Shown: piece by piece, positions 51,154-60,509 of the stretch
How the letters are laid out: the number at the start of each line of letters is the position of its first letter
How positions within the stretch are numbered: the stretch's first letter is position 1
Assembly: GCF_003426815.1 (NCBI RefSeq)
Contig: NZ_QKYK01000001.1
Location: forward strand, 434,001 to 498,000
DNA: 64,000 nucleotides
Direction: 5' to 3'
Source of the DNA: Desertimonas flava
Lineage (GTDB): Bacteria > Actinomycetota > Acidimicrobiia > Acidimicrobiales > Ilumatobacteraceae
The notes under the pieces: model-generated
What the model was told of the DNA's origin: nothing
Databases searched by the model: none
Seen by the model: only the letters and a program-made list of their open reading frames with translations
Translations under genes and position numbers: made by a program

Positions 51154-52836
51154 GTGACGGGCTCGCAGCAACCAGAACCGGCGTGGGCGCTACCGGGCGA
51201 CCCGGGTCGGGTCGTGGCTGCGCTCGACACGGCCGTCGCGCCGCTCGACGCCGAGTCGCTGCTGCGCCGGGCGCTCGCCTTCCGGGTCCTCGGGCACGGA
51301 GCTGACGCCGCGGCCGACCTCGCCGCGGCGGAACAACTCCCGGCGGCACACGCGCTGCGCAGGTGGGCGTGCGCGCTGCGCGCCGACTTCACGTTCAACC
51401 TCGACGGCGACGACACGTCAGCGTGGACCCTGACCTCCACGCTGGTCGATGGCGCCCTGTCGGCGGTCGACGCGGCGTTGGCCAAGGCGCACGAGGTGCG
51501 CTCGCAGATCCTTGCCGCCAAGCCCACCAGGAGCCGCCTCCACCAGGCCGATCGCGACGCCCGACAGGCGATCGAGATCTGGGAGCGACTGAGACTCGGA
51601 GGTAACGCCCGCGCCGTGCGCGCCAACCGGGTGACCGACGTGCTGGTCCCGCTCGGTCGGTACGACGAGGCCCTTGCCGAGTTCGATGGTCTGCTGGCGT
51701 CGTCGGACACGACGAACGAAGCGGGTCGCCTCCGCCTCCTGCGCGCGTTCGCCGCCCTCGATGCCGGCGACCTCGATGCGTCGGGCGGCGATCTGGACAG
51801 CGCCGAGGTGCTTGCCCGCACGCCGCTGCACCCGCTGCGCCTGGCGACGGTGGCATGGGGTCGGGCCCTCATCGCGTGTCGCCGCGGCGATCGGACCGGC
51901 GCCCGCCGTCTCGCCGACCGGGCCGAGCGTTCGGCGGTCGGCGCCGGGCACTCGTGGGCGTTGCCCCTGTGGTGCGACCTGTCGATCGAGTTCGGCGCGC
52001 TCGGTGATCTCGACCTTGCGGACTCCTACCTCCAGCGAGCGCGGGATCTCGACCCCGACGACGCCTCGGTCCGCCACGCCGAGTTCGTCCTCGACGCACG
52101 TTCCGGGCGTCTCGGCGACGTCGATGCCGTCCTCGAATCGATCCCGCCCGGTCTCTGGGGGCGAACGCTCGCCGTCGCCGCGTCGGCCGCGTCACGCGCC
52201 GGAGCGACCGACGAGGCCGATGAACTGGCGCGGTTCGCGGCCGACGAGCTGGCGGCCGGTGGCGCGCCCGCCGAACCGGCGGTCGAGCCGTCACGCGGTG
52301 GTCGCGGCTACGTCCGGCTGTACGGCGAGCGCATGATCGTCCTCGACGGCGACGGTCATGAGGTGCGCCTCGACGGGCCGACGCAGCGCGCGTTCGTGGC
52401 GTTCGTCGCCGCTCGTCCCGGGGCCACACCGTCCCAGGTGGCCTCGGCGCTCTATCCGGACGAGTCTCCCGCCGTCGGTATGCGTCGCGTGCGGACCGTG
52501 GCCAAGCGGGTTCGTGAGGTGTTCGCCGGCCTCGTCGAGCTCCGGAACGGTCGGTTCAGTCCCGGTGTCGAGTGCGATCTCCACGAGGCCGTCGAGAGTG
52601 CGGAGCAGGCTGCGGGCCTGGCCCGATGGGATCGCGACATGGCCACCCACTCGGCGTTCGCAGCGGTCGTTGCGGCGAACGGTCCGCTGCTCGCCGAGTT
52701 CGCCGCCCGCTGGGCGGGCGACGTCCGCGCCGAGGTCGAAGCGGTGTTCCGGCCGTCGATCGAACTGCTCGCGGGCCATGCGGCCGGGCTCGGCGACGAC
52801 CCGAGCACCGCCCAGTGGGCCCGTCTCATCGCCTGA
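51154..52836 (+). CDS. TPR protein with C-terminal SARP-like winged helix
   Basis: 560 aa. Residues ~20-380 are Ala-rich helical repeats (LLRRALAFRVLGHGADAAADL, YDEALAEFDGLLAS, GDLDLADSYLQRARDLDPDD), TPR-like. Residues ~385-480 resemble an OmpR/SARP winged helix (VRLYGERMIVLDGDGHEVRLDG, AFVAFVAARPGATPSQVASALYPDE, GMRRVRTVAKRVREVFAGLVE). In classical SARPs the DNA-binding domain is N-terminal and BTAD/TPR C-terminal, so the order is inverted. GGGGAGGG precedes GTG 51154. Confidence 0.75.
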   Translation: MTGSQQPEPAWALPGDPGRVVAALDTAVAPLDAESLLRRALAFRVLGHGADAAADLAAAEQLPAAHALRRWACALRADFTFNLDGDDTSAWTLTSTLVDGALSAVDAALAKAHEVRSQILAAKPTRSRLHQADRDARQAIEIWERLRLGGNARAVRANRVTDVLVPLGRYDEALAEFDGLLASSDTTNEAGRLRLLRAFAALDAGDLDASGGDLDSAEVLARTPLHPLRLATVAWGRALIACRRGDRTGARRLADRAERSAVGAGHSWALPLWCDLSIEFGALGDLDLADSYLQRARDLDPDDASVRHAEFVLDARSGRLGDVDAVLESIPPGLWGRTLAVAASAASRAGATDEADELARFAADELAAGGAPAEPAVEPSRGGRGYVRLYGERMIVLDGDGHEVRLDGPTQRAFVAFVAARPGATPSQVASALYPDESPAVGMRRVRTVAKRVREVFAGLVELRNGRFSPGVECDLHEAVESAEQAAGLARWDRDMATHSAFAAVVAANGPLLAEFAARWAGDVRAEVEAVFRPSIELLAGHAAGLGDDPSTAQWARLIA

Positions 52837-53085
52837 CGACCCGACGACCCGGGACTCGCAGCGCGGTCGACCGACCGCCGGCGTGACGGATCGTTGCTCG
52901 GCGGCGCGAAACTGTCGTCCATGACAACTGGGCCTCGCTCCGGCGGCATCTGACCGCGCCCAAACGTAGGTCGGCTCCGATCGCCACCTACCACACCTGA
53001 TCTCGACGGGATTCTGCTGCGGCCACCGCCATCCCGTTGCTTCAGCGCGCCCTGATTCCCGCCGGGAGAGTGCGAGACTGACCCC

Positions 53086-53514
53086 ATGGGCGAACTGAAC
53101 ATGTCACGCGAAGAGCGTGAGACCTTCCTGGCCGACCTGCACGTGGGCGTGATCGCCGTCGAGCGTGCCGACGGCCCGCCACTCGCGGCCCCCGTCTGGT
53201 ACCGCTACTCGCCGGGTGGGGTCGTCGAGATCCTCACCGAGCGCACCTCGATCAAGGGCCGCCTGCTCGACGCGGCCGGCCGGGCGTCGATCTGTGCGCA
53301 GCGGGAGAGCCTGCCATACGCCTACGTGACGGTGGAGGGGCCCGTCGAGATCGCCGAGGCCACGCTCGAGGACCGGACCGACATGGCGGTGCGCTACCTC
53401 GGTGACGCGGGTGGTCGCCAGTACGTCGAGCAGAGCCCCGTCGTGGACGACGTGGTGGTGCGGATCACCCCGGAGCGCTGGTTCTCGGTGGACTACGGCA
53501 AGCTCGAGCAGTGA
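53086..53514 (+). CDS. PNPOx-like (FMN/F420-binding split-barrel) protein
   Basis: 142 aa split-barrel. LADLHVGVIAVERADGPPLAAPVWYRYSPGG, RTSIKGRLLDAAGRASICAQRE, AYVTVEGPVEIAEA: matches the actinobacterial pyridoxamine-5'-phosphate-oxidase-like/F420 oxidoreductase superfamily. No partner gene. A weak GAGACT box is 6 nt before the ATG. Confidence 0.87.
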   Translation: MGELNMSREERETFLADLHVGVIAVERADGPPLAAPVWYRYSPGGVVEILTERTSIKGRLLDAAGRASICAQRESLPYAYVTVEGPVEIAEATLEDRTDMAVRYLGDAGGRQYVEQSPVVDDVVVRITPERWFSVDYGKLEQ

Positions 53515-53616
53515 CGCCGGGCGGCTCCGGCGGCTCCATCGTCGGCGACGATCGGCTGAGCGGGAGTTGAAGCGCTTCCGACGGCGCGGGTCGACGAAAG
53601 TGGCCGGGCTCTGGGT

Positions 53617-53862
53617 TTCGGTGGTTGGCCTTGATGGTGGGGTATGGCGCTGGGCCGTTCTGGCCTGCTGGCCGTTGCGGCGGGCACCGCTGAGTCGGTG
53701 GTGTCTGCGCGCTTCGACGGGTTTGGCCGCGTGGTAAGTGGGGGTGGTTGCCTTGATGGCGGGGTTATGGCGTTGGGCGGTTCTGGCCTGCTGGCCGTTG
53801 CGGCGGGCACCGCTGAGTCGGTGGTGTCTGCGCGCTTCGACGGGTGCGGCCGGGCTCGGGGT
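53617..53862. repeat. 123-bp tandem duplication downstream of the HNH gene
   Basis: Two copies with a 123-bp period share TTCTGGCCTGCTGGCCGTTG and GTGTCTGCGCGCTTCGACGG, with a partial third up to ~53900. The period is a multiple of three, so open frames run through on both strands (41-residue repeats), but none has a family match or SD. The whole gap 53515-54028 otherwise holds no gene; it is the 3' flank of the HNH gene. Confidence 0.8.
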
Positions 53863-54028
53863 TCCGGTGGTTGGCCTTGATCGCGGGGGTACGGCGGCAT
53901 CGCGTACTGGCCGGTGACGGTTGTCGCGGTTCACGCCGGGGTTGGTGATGCGGTCACGCCGTCGCGTCGTTGTGTCGGCGATCGGTCGACGGGTGCGGTC
54001 GCGTGGGGGTTGCGGGCGGTGGCGGGGT

Positions 54029-55417
54029 TCAGGCGGTGTGGGGGAGGGGGCCGGGGTTGGCGGTGGTTCGTCGTCGTCGGTCGAGGTGGGGGTGGTGTTG
54101 TTGGTGGCCGTCGGGGTGGGTGACGGTGAGGGTGCGGGTGTTGGGGTCGAGGGTGAGGTGGAGGTGGTGGTCGTGGATGAGGTGGTGGTGGCGCTGGCAG
54201 GTGGGGATGAGTTTGTCGATGTCGGTGGTGCCGTTCGACGGGGGCCCGAAGGGGGTGATGTGGTGGATTTCGCAGCGGTCGAAGGTGGTGTTGCAGTCGT
54301 TGAATGCGCAGGTGGGGTACATGATGCGGAGTTGTCGGCGTTGGTCGTTGTTGGCGAGTCGGTGGGCTCGTCCGAGGTCGACGACGACGCCGTCGCCGTT
54401 GAGGACTGCGGGGATGATGTCGGCTTGGCAGGCGAGGTGTCGCACGGTCTCCACGGGCAGCCGGGTGCCGTCGGACGTCTCGCAGCAACGGCCGGGCTGG
54501 GTTTCGGGACCCGCCGGCTCGTTGACCAGCGGATCTCCCGGCGGGTTGGCGGTCGTGTCGACGGCTGTGGTGTCGACGGGGTCGGCGCCAGGCTTCATGT
54601 CGTCGAGGAGCGTCTGTAGGTCGACGAGGACGACGAGTTCGGTGCGTGATCGGCCGCTGCTGCGGGCGCCGAGGATGAGGTTGGCGATGGCGTCGGCGAC
54701 GAGTTGCTGGTGGGTCCGCTGATCATTGGGGTTGTCGCGTGCGGCGCGGTGGAGTCGGTCGATCTCTTCGTCGACGGCTTTGCGGACGCGGGCGCCGGTT
54801 TCGGGGTCGAACTGGGCGAACAGTTTCGTCATGCCGGTGGCGTGGTCGGTCCACAGGTTGGCGGTGCGGTCGGCTCGTTGCTGGTGGAAGCGTTCGAGCT
54901 CACGGGCCCGGTCGTGGTCGTCGACCAGGCCGCGGACGTGGACCCGGTATTCGTGCAGGCCCATCGTCAGTGCGGCGGCTGAGAGGCGGTCGCGGTGTTG
55001 GTGGAGGAAGGCGGCCCGTTCATCGCTGGACAGCCGTGTGGTTGCTTGGTTCACGGCGTCGGCGTAGCCGCCTGACAGGTCCCCGCGCCGGGTCGCATCG
55101 CCCAGTGAGGGGAGTGAGTCGAACAGTTCGGAGCGGGAAGAATCTTGCTCGGTGGCCTTGTTCGACCGCTGCCCATGGGGATCGAGCGTGCGGCCCGAGG
55201 TGACCGCGGCGGGAGCGCCGGCCGGCTGCAGGTCGCGCGCCTTGCGGGCGAGGTCGGCTCGCACTCCGTCGATCATGTTGGCCGCGCGTGTCGCCTGGAT
55301 GCTGGCCTGGCGCAGAGAGTCGGCCGTGAACGTCTCGATCGCGAGGTCGCCGAACGCGGTCCCGAGCGCGTCGACGGCGGCGATGAGCCGGTCGATGTCG
55401 GGGCGGGTGGTTGCCAT
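54029..55417 (-). CDS. DUF222 / HNH endonuclease domain protein
   Basis: 462 aa of the actinobacterial 13E12-repeat family. N-terminal DUF222 ([70 protein letters not shown]) and C-terminal [37 protein letters not shown] in pieces, with the two metal His and the Asn. C-terminal His/Arg-rich tail ([14 protein letters not shown]). These genes are usually multi-copy and repeat-associated; activity in vivo is unclear. Confidence 0.92.
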   Translation of the reverse strand: MATTRPDIDRLIAAVDALGTAFGDLAIETFTADSLRQASIQATRAANMIDGVRADLARKARDLQPAGAPAAVTSGRTLDPHGQRSNKATEQDSSRSELFDSLPSLGDATRRGDLSGGYADAVNQATTRLSSDERAAFLHQHRDRLSAAALTMGLHEYRVHVRGLVDDHDRARELERFHQQRADRTANLWTDHATGMTKLFAQFDPETGARVRKAVDEEIDRLHRAARDNPNDQRTHQQLVADAIANLILGARSSGRSRTELVVLVDLQTLLDDMKPGADPVDTTAVDTTANPPGDPLVNEPAGPETQPGRCCETSDGTRLPVETVRHLACQADIIPAVLNGDGVVVDLGRAHRLANNDQRRQLRIMYPTCAFNDCNTTFDRCEIHHITPFGPPSNGTTDIDKLIPTCQRHHHLIHDHHLHLTLDPNTRTLTVTHPDGHQQHHPHLDRRRRTTANPGPLPHTA

Positions 55418-55653
55418 GTCGAAACGCTAGCCGAGTGAGCGTTACGGTGCAACAGTTGTTCGTATATTTCGGAGAAAGATCTGTCTGTCCGCGTAGATCG
55501 GCACGATCGTTACGATCAGCGCGGACAGCCGAACGCCGCGGGCACTCGCTCGCTCCGGAGCGAATCGTCGCTCCGCGACGACACGGGGGTCTCCGGCGTG
55601 GCACGGTGGTGGCCTGCGCGCAGGGGCGCGGCTCGAGATGGAGGACATTGGGG

Positions 55654-58266
55654 ATGTCGGTAGTCACGGAAACACGGGAAGAGGCCGCGGCGGCGACGGG
55701 TGCCGAGGCCGGTGTGTTCGACGTCGTCGTGGTCGGGGCGGGGTTCGCCGGGTTGTACCTGCTGCACCGCCTCCGCGGTCTCGGCCTGTCGGCGGTGGCC
55801 CTGGAGTCGGCGGACGACGTCGGCGGTACGTGGTACTGGAATCGCTATCCCGGTGCCCGGTGCGACATCGCCACCGTCGACTACACGTACAGCTTCGACC
55901 CCGAGCTGGAGTCGGAGTGGACGTGGTCGGAGAAGTACGCCCGCCAACCCGAGATCCTCCGCTACCTGCAGTTCGTCGCCGACCGCTACGACCTGCGCCG
56001 CGAGATCCGCTTCGAGACCAAGGTGACTGCGGCGGCCTGGGACGACCAGGCCAAGGAGTGGCAGATCACCACCGACTCGGGCGACACCCTTCGCTCGCAG
56101 TACTACGTGATGGCCACCGGCTGCCTCTCCGTGCCCAAGGAGCTCGACATCGAGGGCACCGAGAACTTCGGCGGCGAGGTCTACTTCACCAGCCGGTGGC
56201 CCCACGAGGGGGTCGACTTCACCGGCAAACGGGTCGCCGTCATCGGCACCGGCAGCTCAGGCATCCAGTCGATCCCGATCATCGCCGAGCAGGCCTCACA
56301 GCTCACGGTGTTCCAGCGCACGCCGAACTTCTCCGTGCCGGCGCACAACGGTCCGGTGCGCGAGGAGCGCCGCCAGCCGCTCGAAGCCGATCGTGCCGCG
56401 TACCGCGAGGCGGCGAAGTGGTCGCGCGGTGGCGTGCCCATCGAACCGACGATGCTCGCCGCCTGGCAGCTGACCGACGAGCAGCGCCGCGAGCGCTTCG
56501 AGCAGGCGTGGCAGGAGGGAGAGCTGTTCAGCATCCTCAACGTCTTCGCCGACCAGGGTGTCAACGCCGAGTCCAACGAGATCATCTCCGAGATGATCCG
56601 CGAGCGCATTCGCTCGATCGTCAAGGACCCCGAGACGGCCGAGCTGCTCTGCCCCAAGGACCATCCGTTCGGCACGAAGCGGCCCTGTCTCGACACCAAC
56701 TACTACGCCACCTACAACCTGCCGCACGTCCGGCTCGTCGACCTGCGGTCGACCCCCATCGAGACGATCACCGAGACGGGCCTCCGCACGTCCGCCGAGA
56801 CGTTCGAGTTCGACGCCATCGTCTACGCGACCGGCTTCGACGCGATGACCGGAGCGATCGTCGCCGTCGACATCACAGGGCGCGACGGCGTGACCCTGAA
56901 GGACGAGTGGGAGCACGGACCGCTCACGTACCTCGGGTTGATGTCGGTCGGCTTCCCGAACCTGTTCATGGTCACCGGCCCGGGGAGCCCGTCGGTGCTG
57001 TCGAACATGGCGGTGTCGATCGAACAGCACGTCGACTGGGTCTCGGACCGGATCGCCGAGCTGCGCGAGCGCGGCGTGCGAACGATCGAGCCGACGAAGG
57101 TGGCTCAGGACGGGTGGGTGCAGCACAACAACGATTGCGCCTCCATCACGCTGCACCCAGTGGCGAACTCGTGGTACATGGGCGCCAACGTGCCGGGCAA
57201 GCCGCAGGTCTTCCTGCCCTACATCGGTGGTGTCGACGCCTACCGGGCGATCTGCGACGAGGTGGTCGAACGCGACCTCCTCGGCTTCACGCTCACCGCC
57301 GAGGACGGCACCTCGGCGACCAATGACGGTGTCGTCGTGCGCCTGCAGCCCGACGTGCGCATGGTGCTGCAGATGATGGACGAGCTCGGCCTGCCGCCGC
57401 TCGAGTCGCTGTCGGTCGACGACGCCCGGGCCTTCGTGGTCCAGTCGGCGGCGATGAGTCCGCCCGGGCCCGAGGTGGGAGAGATCGTCGACGGCACCTT
57501 CCCCGGCGCCGATGGAGGCGAGCTCGACTACCGGCTCTACCGGCCGGCCACGCCCGGTCCGCATCCGCTCGTCGTGTACTTCCACGGCGGCGGTTGGGTG
57601 CTCGGCGCCCACGACTCCGACGACCCGATGTGCCGCGACCTGTGCGCGCGCAGCGGGGTGGCCATCGTGTCGGTCAACTACCGGCACGCGCCCGAAGCTC
57701 GGTTCCCGGCCGCGGTCGACGACGGCTTCGCCGCCGTGCAGTGGGTCGCCGAGCACGCCGAGGAGCTGGGTGGCATCCCCGGTCGACTCGCCGTCGCCGG
57801 CTGGAGTGCGGGGGCCAACATCGCCGCCGTCGCTTGCCAGCTGGCCCGCGACGCCGGTGGGCCGCAGATCGCCGGCCAGCTGCTGCTGACGCCGGTCACC
57901 GACTGCAGCCTCGACACCGGCTCGTACCGCGAGAACGCCGACGGCTACGTGCTGACCAAGGCGCTGATGGAGTGGTTCTGGGATCACTACGCCGATCCCG
58001 ACCAGCGGCCCGACCCCAAGGCGTCGCCGTTGCTCGCCGAGCGGCTCGACGCCTTGCCGCCGGCATTCATCGTCACGGCCGAGTTCGACCCGCTGCGGGA
58101 CGAGGGCCAGGCCTACGCCGAGGCGCTGCGCGCGGCGGGCGTACCCACCGACGAGCTCCGCGCCCGCGGCCACACCCACACGTCCATGACGATGGTCGAC
58201 GTCGTCATCTCCGGCGCCGAGCCGCGCCGTCAGATGGCCGAGGCCCTCGCCGGGTTCTTCGCCTGA
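55654..58266 (+). CDS. Baeyer-Villiger monooxygenase - alpha/beta hydrolase fusion
   Basis: 870 aa. N-terminal FAD/NADPH monooxygenase: [17 protein letters not shown] (residues ~25-41), [15 protein letters not shown], second Rossmann [15 protein letters not shown]. The BVMO fingerprint FxGxxxHxxxW-P reads F172-G-G-E-V-Y-F178-T-S-R-W-P: the central His is Phe. From ~620 an HSL-type esterase: HGGGWV oxyanion hole (~645), nucleophile GWSAGAN (~718), Asp in TAEFDPLRD, His in GHTHTSM. Together these could oxidise a ketone to an ester and hydrolyse it. GGAGG at 55640 supports ATG 55654. Confidence 0.9.
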   Translation: MSVVTETREEAAAATGAEAGVFDVVVVGAGFAGLYLLHRLRGLGLSAVALESADDVGGTWYWNRYPGARCDIATVDYTYSFDPELESEWTWSEKYARQPEILRYLQFVADRYDLRREIRFETKVTAAAWDDQAKEWQITTDSGDTLRSQYYVMATGCLSVPKELDIEGTENFGGEVYFTSRWPHEGVDFTGKRVAVIGTGSSGIQSIPIIAEQASQLTVFQRTPNFSVPAHNGPVREERRQPLEADRAAYREAAKWSRGGVPIEPTMLAAWQLTDEQRRERFEQAWQEGELFSILNVFADQGVNAESNEIISEMIRERIRSIVKDPETAELLCPKDHPFGTKRPCLDTNYYATYNLPHVRLVDLRSTPIETITETGLRTSAETFEFDAIVYATGFDAMTGAIVAVDITGRDGVTLKDEWEHGPLTYLGLMSVGFPNLFMVTGPGSPSVLSNMAVSIEQHVDWVSDRIAELRERGVRTIEPTKVAQDGWVQHNNDCASITLHPVANSWYMGANVPGKPQVFLPYIGGVDAYRAICDEVVERDLLGFTLTAEDGTSATNDGVVVRLQPDVRMVLQMMDELGLPPLESLSVDDARAFVVQSAAMSPPGPEVGEIVDGTFPGADGGELDYRLYRPATPGPHPLVVYFHGGGWVLGAHDSDDPMCRDLCARSGVAIVSVNYRHAPEARFPAAVDDGFAAVQWVAEHAEELGGIPGRLAVAGWSAGANIAAVACQLARDAGGPQIAGQLLLTPVTDCSLDTGSYRENADGYVLTKALMEWFWDHYADPDQRPDPKASPLLAERLDALPPAFIVTAEFDPLRDEGQAYAEALRAAGVPTDELRARGHTHTSMTMVDVVISGAEPRRQMAEALAGFFA

Positions 58267-58348
58267 CGGGGGCGTCGCCCGCCTCGTGGCGACGGAAGCG
58301 CCCTCGCCATGAGGTGTGACGCCGGGTAACCTCTCCATGGTCCGCGAA

Positions 58349-58375
58349 GGCCGGGGCGGCCGGGGCGGCCGGGGG
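58349..58375 (+). repeat. G-rich 9-bp tandem in the leader of the 706-aa protein gene
   Basis: CGGCCGGGG repeated three times just before the GGGGGAG of the downstream gene. Could form a G-quadruplex or hide/expose the ribosome site. Confidence 0.55.
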
Positions 58376-58388
58376 AGAGTGCGACGAG

Positions 58389-60509
58389 ATGTCCGACAGC
58401 GACCAGAACGAGATCCACCAGGTGTCGACGGACGGGATCGGCTCGTCCGCCGACGCGGCCACGGCCGACGTCGCACTGGCGACACCCGACCGGACGGGCG
58501 GACCCGACCAATCGCCCGTAGCGGGAGAGTGGACGATCCCCGTCGCGGTCGGCGTGATGCAACTCGCCGGGTTGACGTCGATTGGCGCCGGCGCCATTCA
58601 CGCCGCCGCCGCCGGCCAGCACGGCGAGGTCACGTCGCTCGCCCGCCTCTTCGTCGCCGTCGCCGCGGCCCAGCTCGCCGTCGGCCTGCTCGCCCTGGTC
58701 CGCGGCGGCAAGCTCGCCGCGTCGCTCGCCGCGGCCGTCAACGCCGTCGCCGTCGGTGCATGGGCGGCCACCCGCTTGTGGGACATCAACTGGGTCGCCG
58801 GCCTCGAACAGCGTGAGGATCCACAGTTCATGGACGCCGCGGCCGCCGCCCTCGGCAGCGTCGCCGTGCTCGCCGCGGTGATCGCCCTGGCCGGTCGCCG
58901 TACGGCGGTGAGCCGGGCCCGGATCGGGGTTCCCGGCCTGTCGGTCGGTGTCATCGCCGTGGTCGCCATGCTCGTGGGCGCCAACCACAGTCACGCCGGC
59001 GGCGACCACGCCCACGGCGACGAGGCGGCCGTCGCCGCCACCGACCCAGCGGTGGTGGCGGGCGGGGCGAGCGCCCTGGCGACGGCCGCGGTCGACGATC
59101 ATCCGCACCCCGCCGACGAGGCGGCGGACGGTCACGATCATGCCGTCGAGGCGCCGTCCGGCGCGGCCACCGAGGTCGCCGTCGAGGCCACGGCGTGGCC
59201 TCGGCCGTGGGACCCGGCCGTCGGCCTCGACTTCTCGGGGGTCCCCGGCGTCACCCGCGAGCAGCAGCTCCGGGCCGCCGCCCTCGTCAACGCCACGCTG
59301 CGCGACCTGCCGGCCTTCGCCGACGTCAGCACCCTGGGCGATCTCGGCTACTCGTCCATCGGCGACGCCGCCACCGGGTTCGAGCACTACATCAACTACG
59401 ACTACATCGCCGACGACCGCGAGCTCGACCCGACGGCGCCCGAGTCGCTCGTCTTCCGGGTCGACGGCGCCGAGCGGACGCTGGTGTCGGCGATGTTCAT
59501 CATCGCCGACACGCCCGTCGACGACCCGCGCCTCGTCGACTACGGCGGCCCGCTGATGCAGTGGCACACGCACGAGAACCTCTGCTGGACGCTCGGAGAG
59601 GACGGCAGCCCGCGGGTCGCCGGCGTGGCCGACGTGCAGGAGGACTGCCCGGCGGGGTCGGTGCTCACCGGTGGCGGCAACCCGATGGTGCACGTGTGGA
59701 TCACCCCCCACGAATGCGGCCCGTTCGCCGCCCTCGAGGGTCACGGTGCCGGCCAGACCGGCTCGGCCGACGGCGTGCGCACCGACCAGTGCGCGCACGG
59801 TCACGACGATGGCGGCGGGTCGGCCACGGCGGGCGGGGTGGCCGCCGAGGACCAGGGCACGGCCGGCGACGTCGCTGGCGACGACGCGGTCGAGGCGCTC
59901 GCCACGCCCCGGCCCTGGGACCCGACGCAGCCCATCGACCTGTCGGGGATCGAGGGCGTCACGCCCGAGCAGCAGGCGTTCGCCGAGAACCTGGTCGCGT
60001 CGAACCTCACCGATCTGCCGCAGTGGTCCGACCCGGCTGTGGCCGAAGCGGCCGGGTTCCGTTCCATCGGCGACGGAGCGACCGGGCACGAGCACTTCAT
60101 CAACTGGGACTGGATCAACGACGACGTCTACCTCGACCCCGACTTCCCCGAGAGCCTGGTGTACGAGCCGCAACCCGACGGCTCGCGCCAGCTCGTCTCG
60201 GCGATGTACATGTTGCCCGACGACACACCCCTGGACGAGGTGCCGGACTGGGGCGGGGCGCTCATGCAGTGGCACATCCACTCCGATCTGTGCTTCAACA
60301 TGGCGGGCGACGCGCCGCGGGTGGCCGGGCTCACCGATGCCCAGGGCGAGTGCACGGCCCCCCTCGAGAAACTGCCCGAGGCGCCGATGATCCACGTCTG
60401 GCTCACCCCGAACCCGTGCGGCCCGTTCGCCGCCCTCGAGGGCGTCGGGGCCGGCCAGGTGCAGGAGGGCGAGGAGCACTTCTGCGACGAGGCCCACGGC
60501 TCGCACTAG
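58389..60509 (+). CDS. Membrane protein with duplicated extracytoplasmic His/Cys domain
   Basis: 706 aa, no recognised family. Five hydrophobic segments (~47-215) predict N-in/C-out. A His/Asp-rich linker (NHSHAGGDHAHGDE, DDHPHPADEAADGHDH) follows. Two copies of a ~190-aa domain (~263-453, ~500-695) share PRPWDP, TGFEHYINYDYI/TGHEHFINWDWI, LMQWHTHENLC/LMQWHIHSDLC, MVHVWITPHECGPFAALEG/MIHVWLTPNPCGPFAALEG. Paired His and Cys at fixed positions suggest metal or redox sites outside the membrane. Stop overlaps the convergent kinase stop. A transition-metal or sensor role is inference only. Confidence 0.8.
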   Translation: MSDSDQNEIHQVSTDGIGSSADAATADVALATPDRTGGPDQSPVAGEWTIPVAVGVMQLAGLTSIGAGAIHAAAAGQHGEVTSLARLFVAVAAAQLAVGLLALVRGGKLAASLAAAVNAVAVGAWAATRLWDINWVAGLEQREDPQFMDAAAAALGSVAVLAAVIALAGRRTAVSRARIGVPGLSVGVIAVVAMLVGANHSHAGGDHAHGDEAAVAATDPAVVAGGASALATAAVDDHPHPADEAADGHDHAVEAPSGAATEVAVEATAWPRPWDPAVGLDFSGVPGVTREQQLRAAALVNATLRDLPAFADVSTLGDLGYSSIGDAATGFEHYINYDYIADDRELDPTAPESLVFRVDGAERTLVSAMFIIADTPVDDPRLVDYGGPLMQWHTHENLCWTLGEDGSPRVAGVADVQEDCPAGSVLTGGGNPMVHVWITPHECGPFAALEGHGAGQTGSADGVRTDQCAHGHDDGGGSATAGGVAAEDQGTAGDVAGDDAVEALATPRPWDPTQPIDLSGIEGVTPEQQAFAENLVASNLTDLPQWSDPAVAEAAGFRSIGDGATGHEHFINWDWINDDVYLDPDFPESLVYEPQPDGSRQLVSAMYMLPDDTPLDEVPDWGGALMQWHIHSDLCFNMAGDAPRVAGLTDAQGECTAPLEKLPEAPMIHVWLTPNPCGPFAALEGVGAGQVQEGEEHFCDEAHGSH

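Noticed and set aside
53644-53880. 78-codon frame through the 123-bp repeat
   Set aside because: No SD, no family; the frame exists only because the repeat period is a multiple of three.
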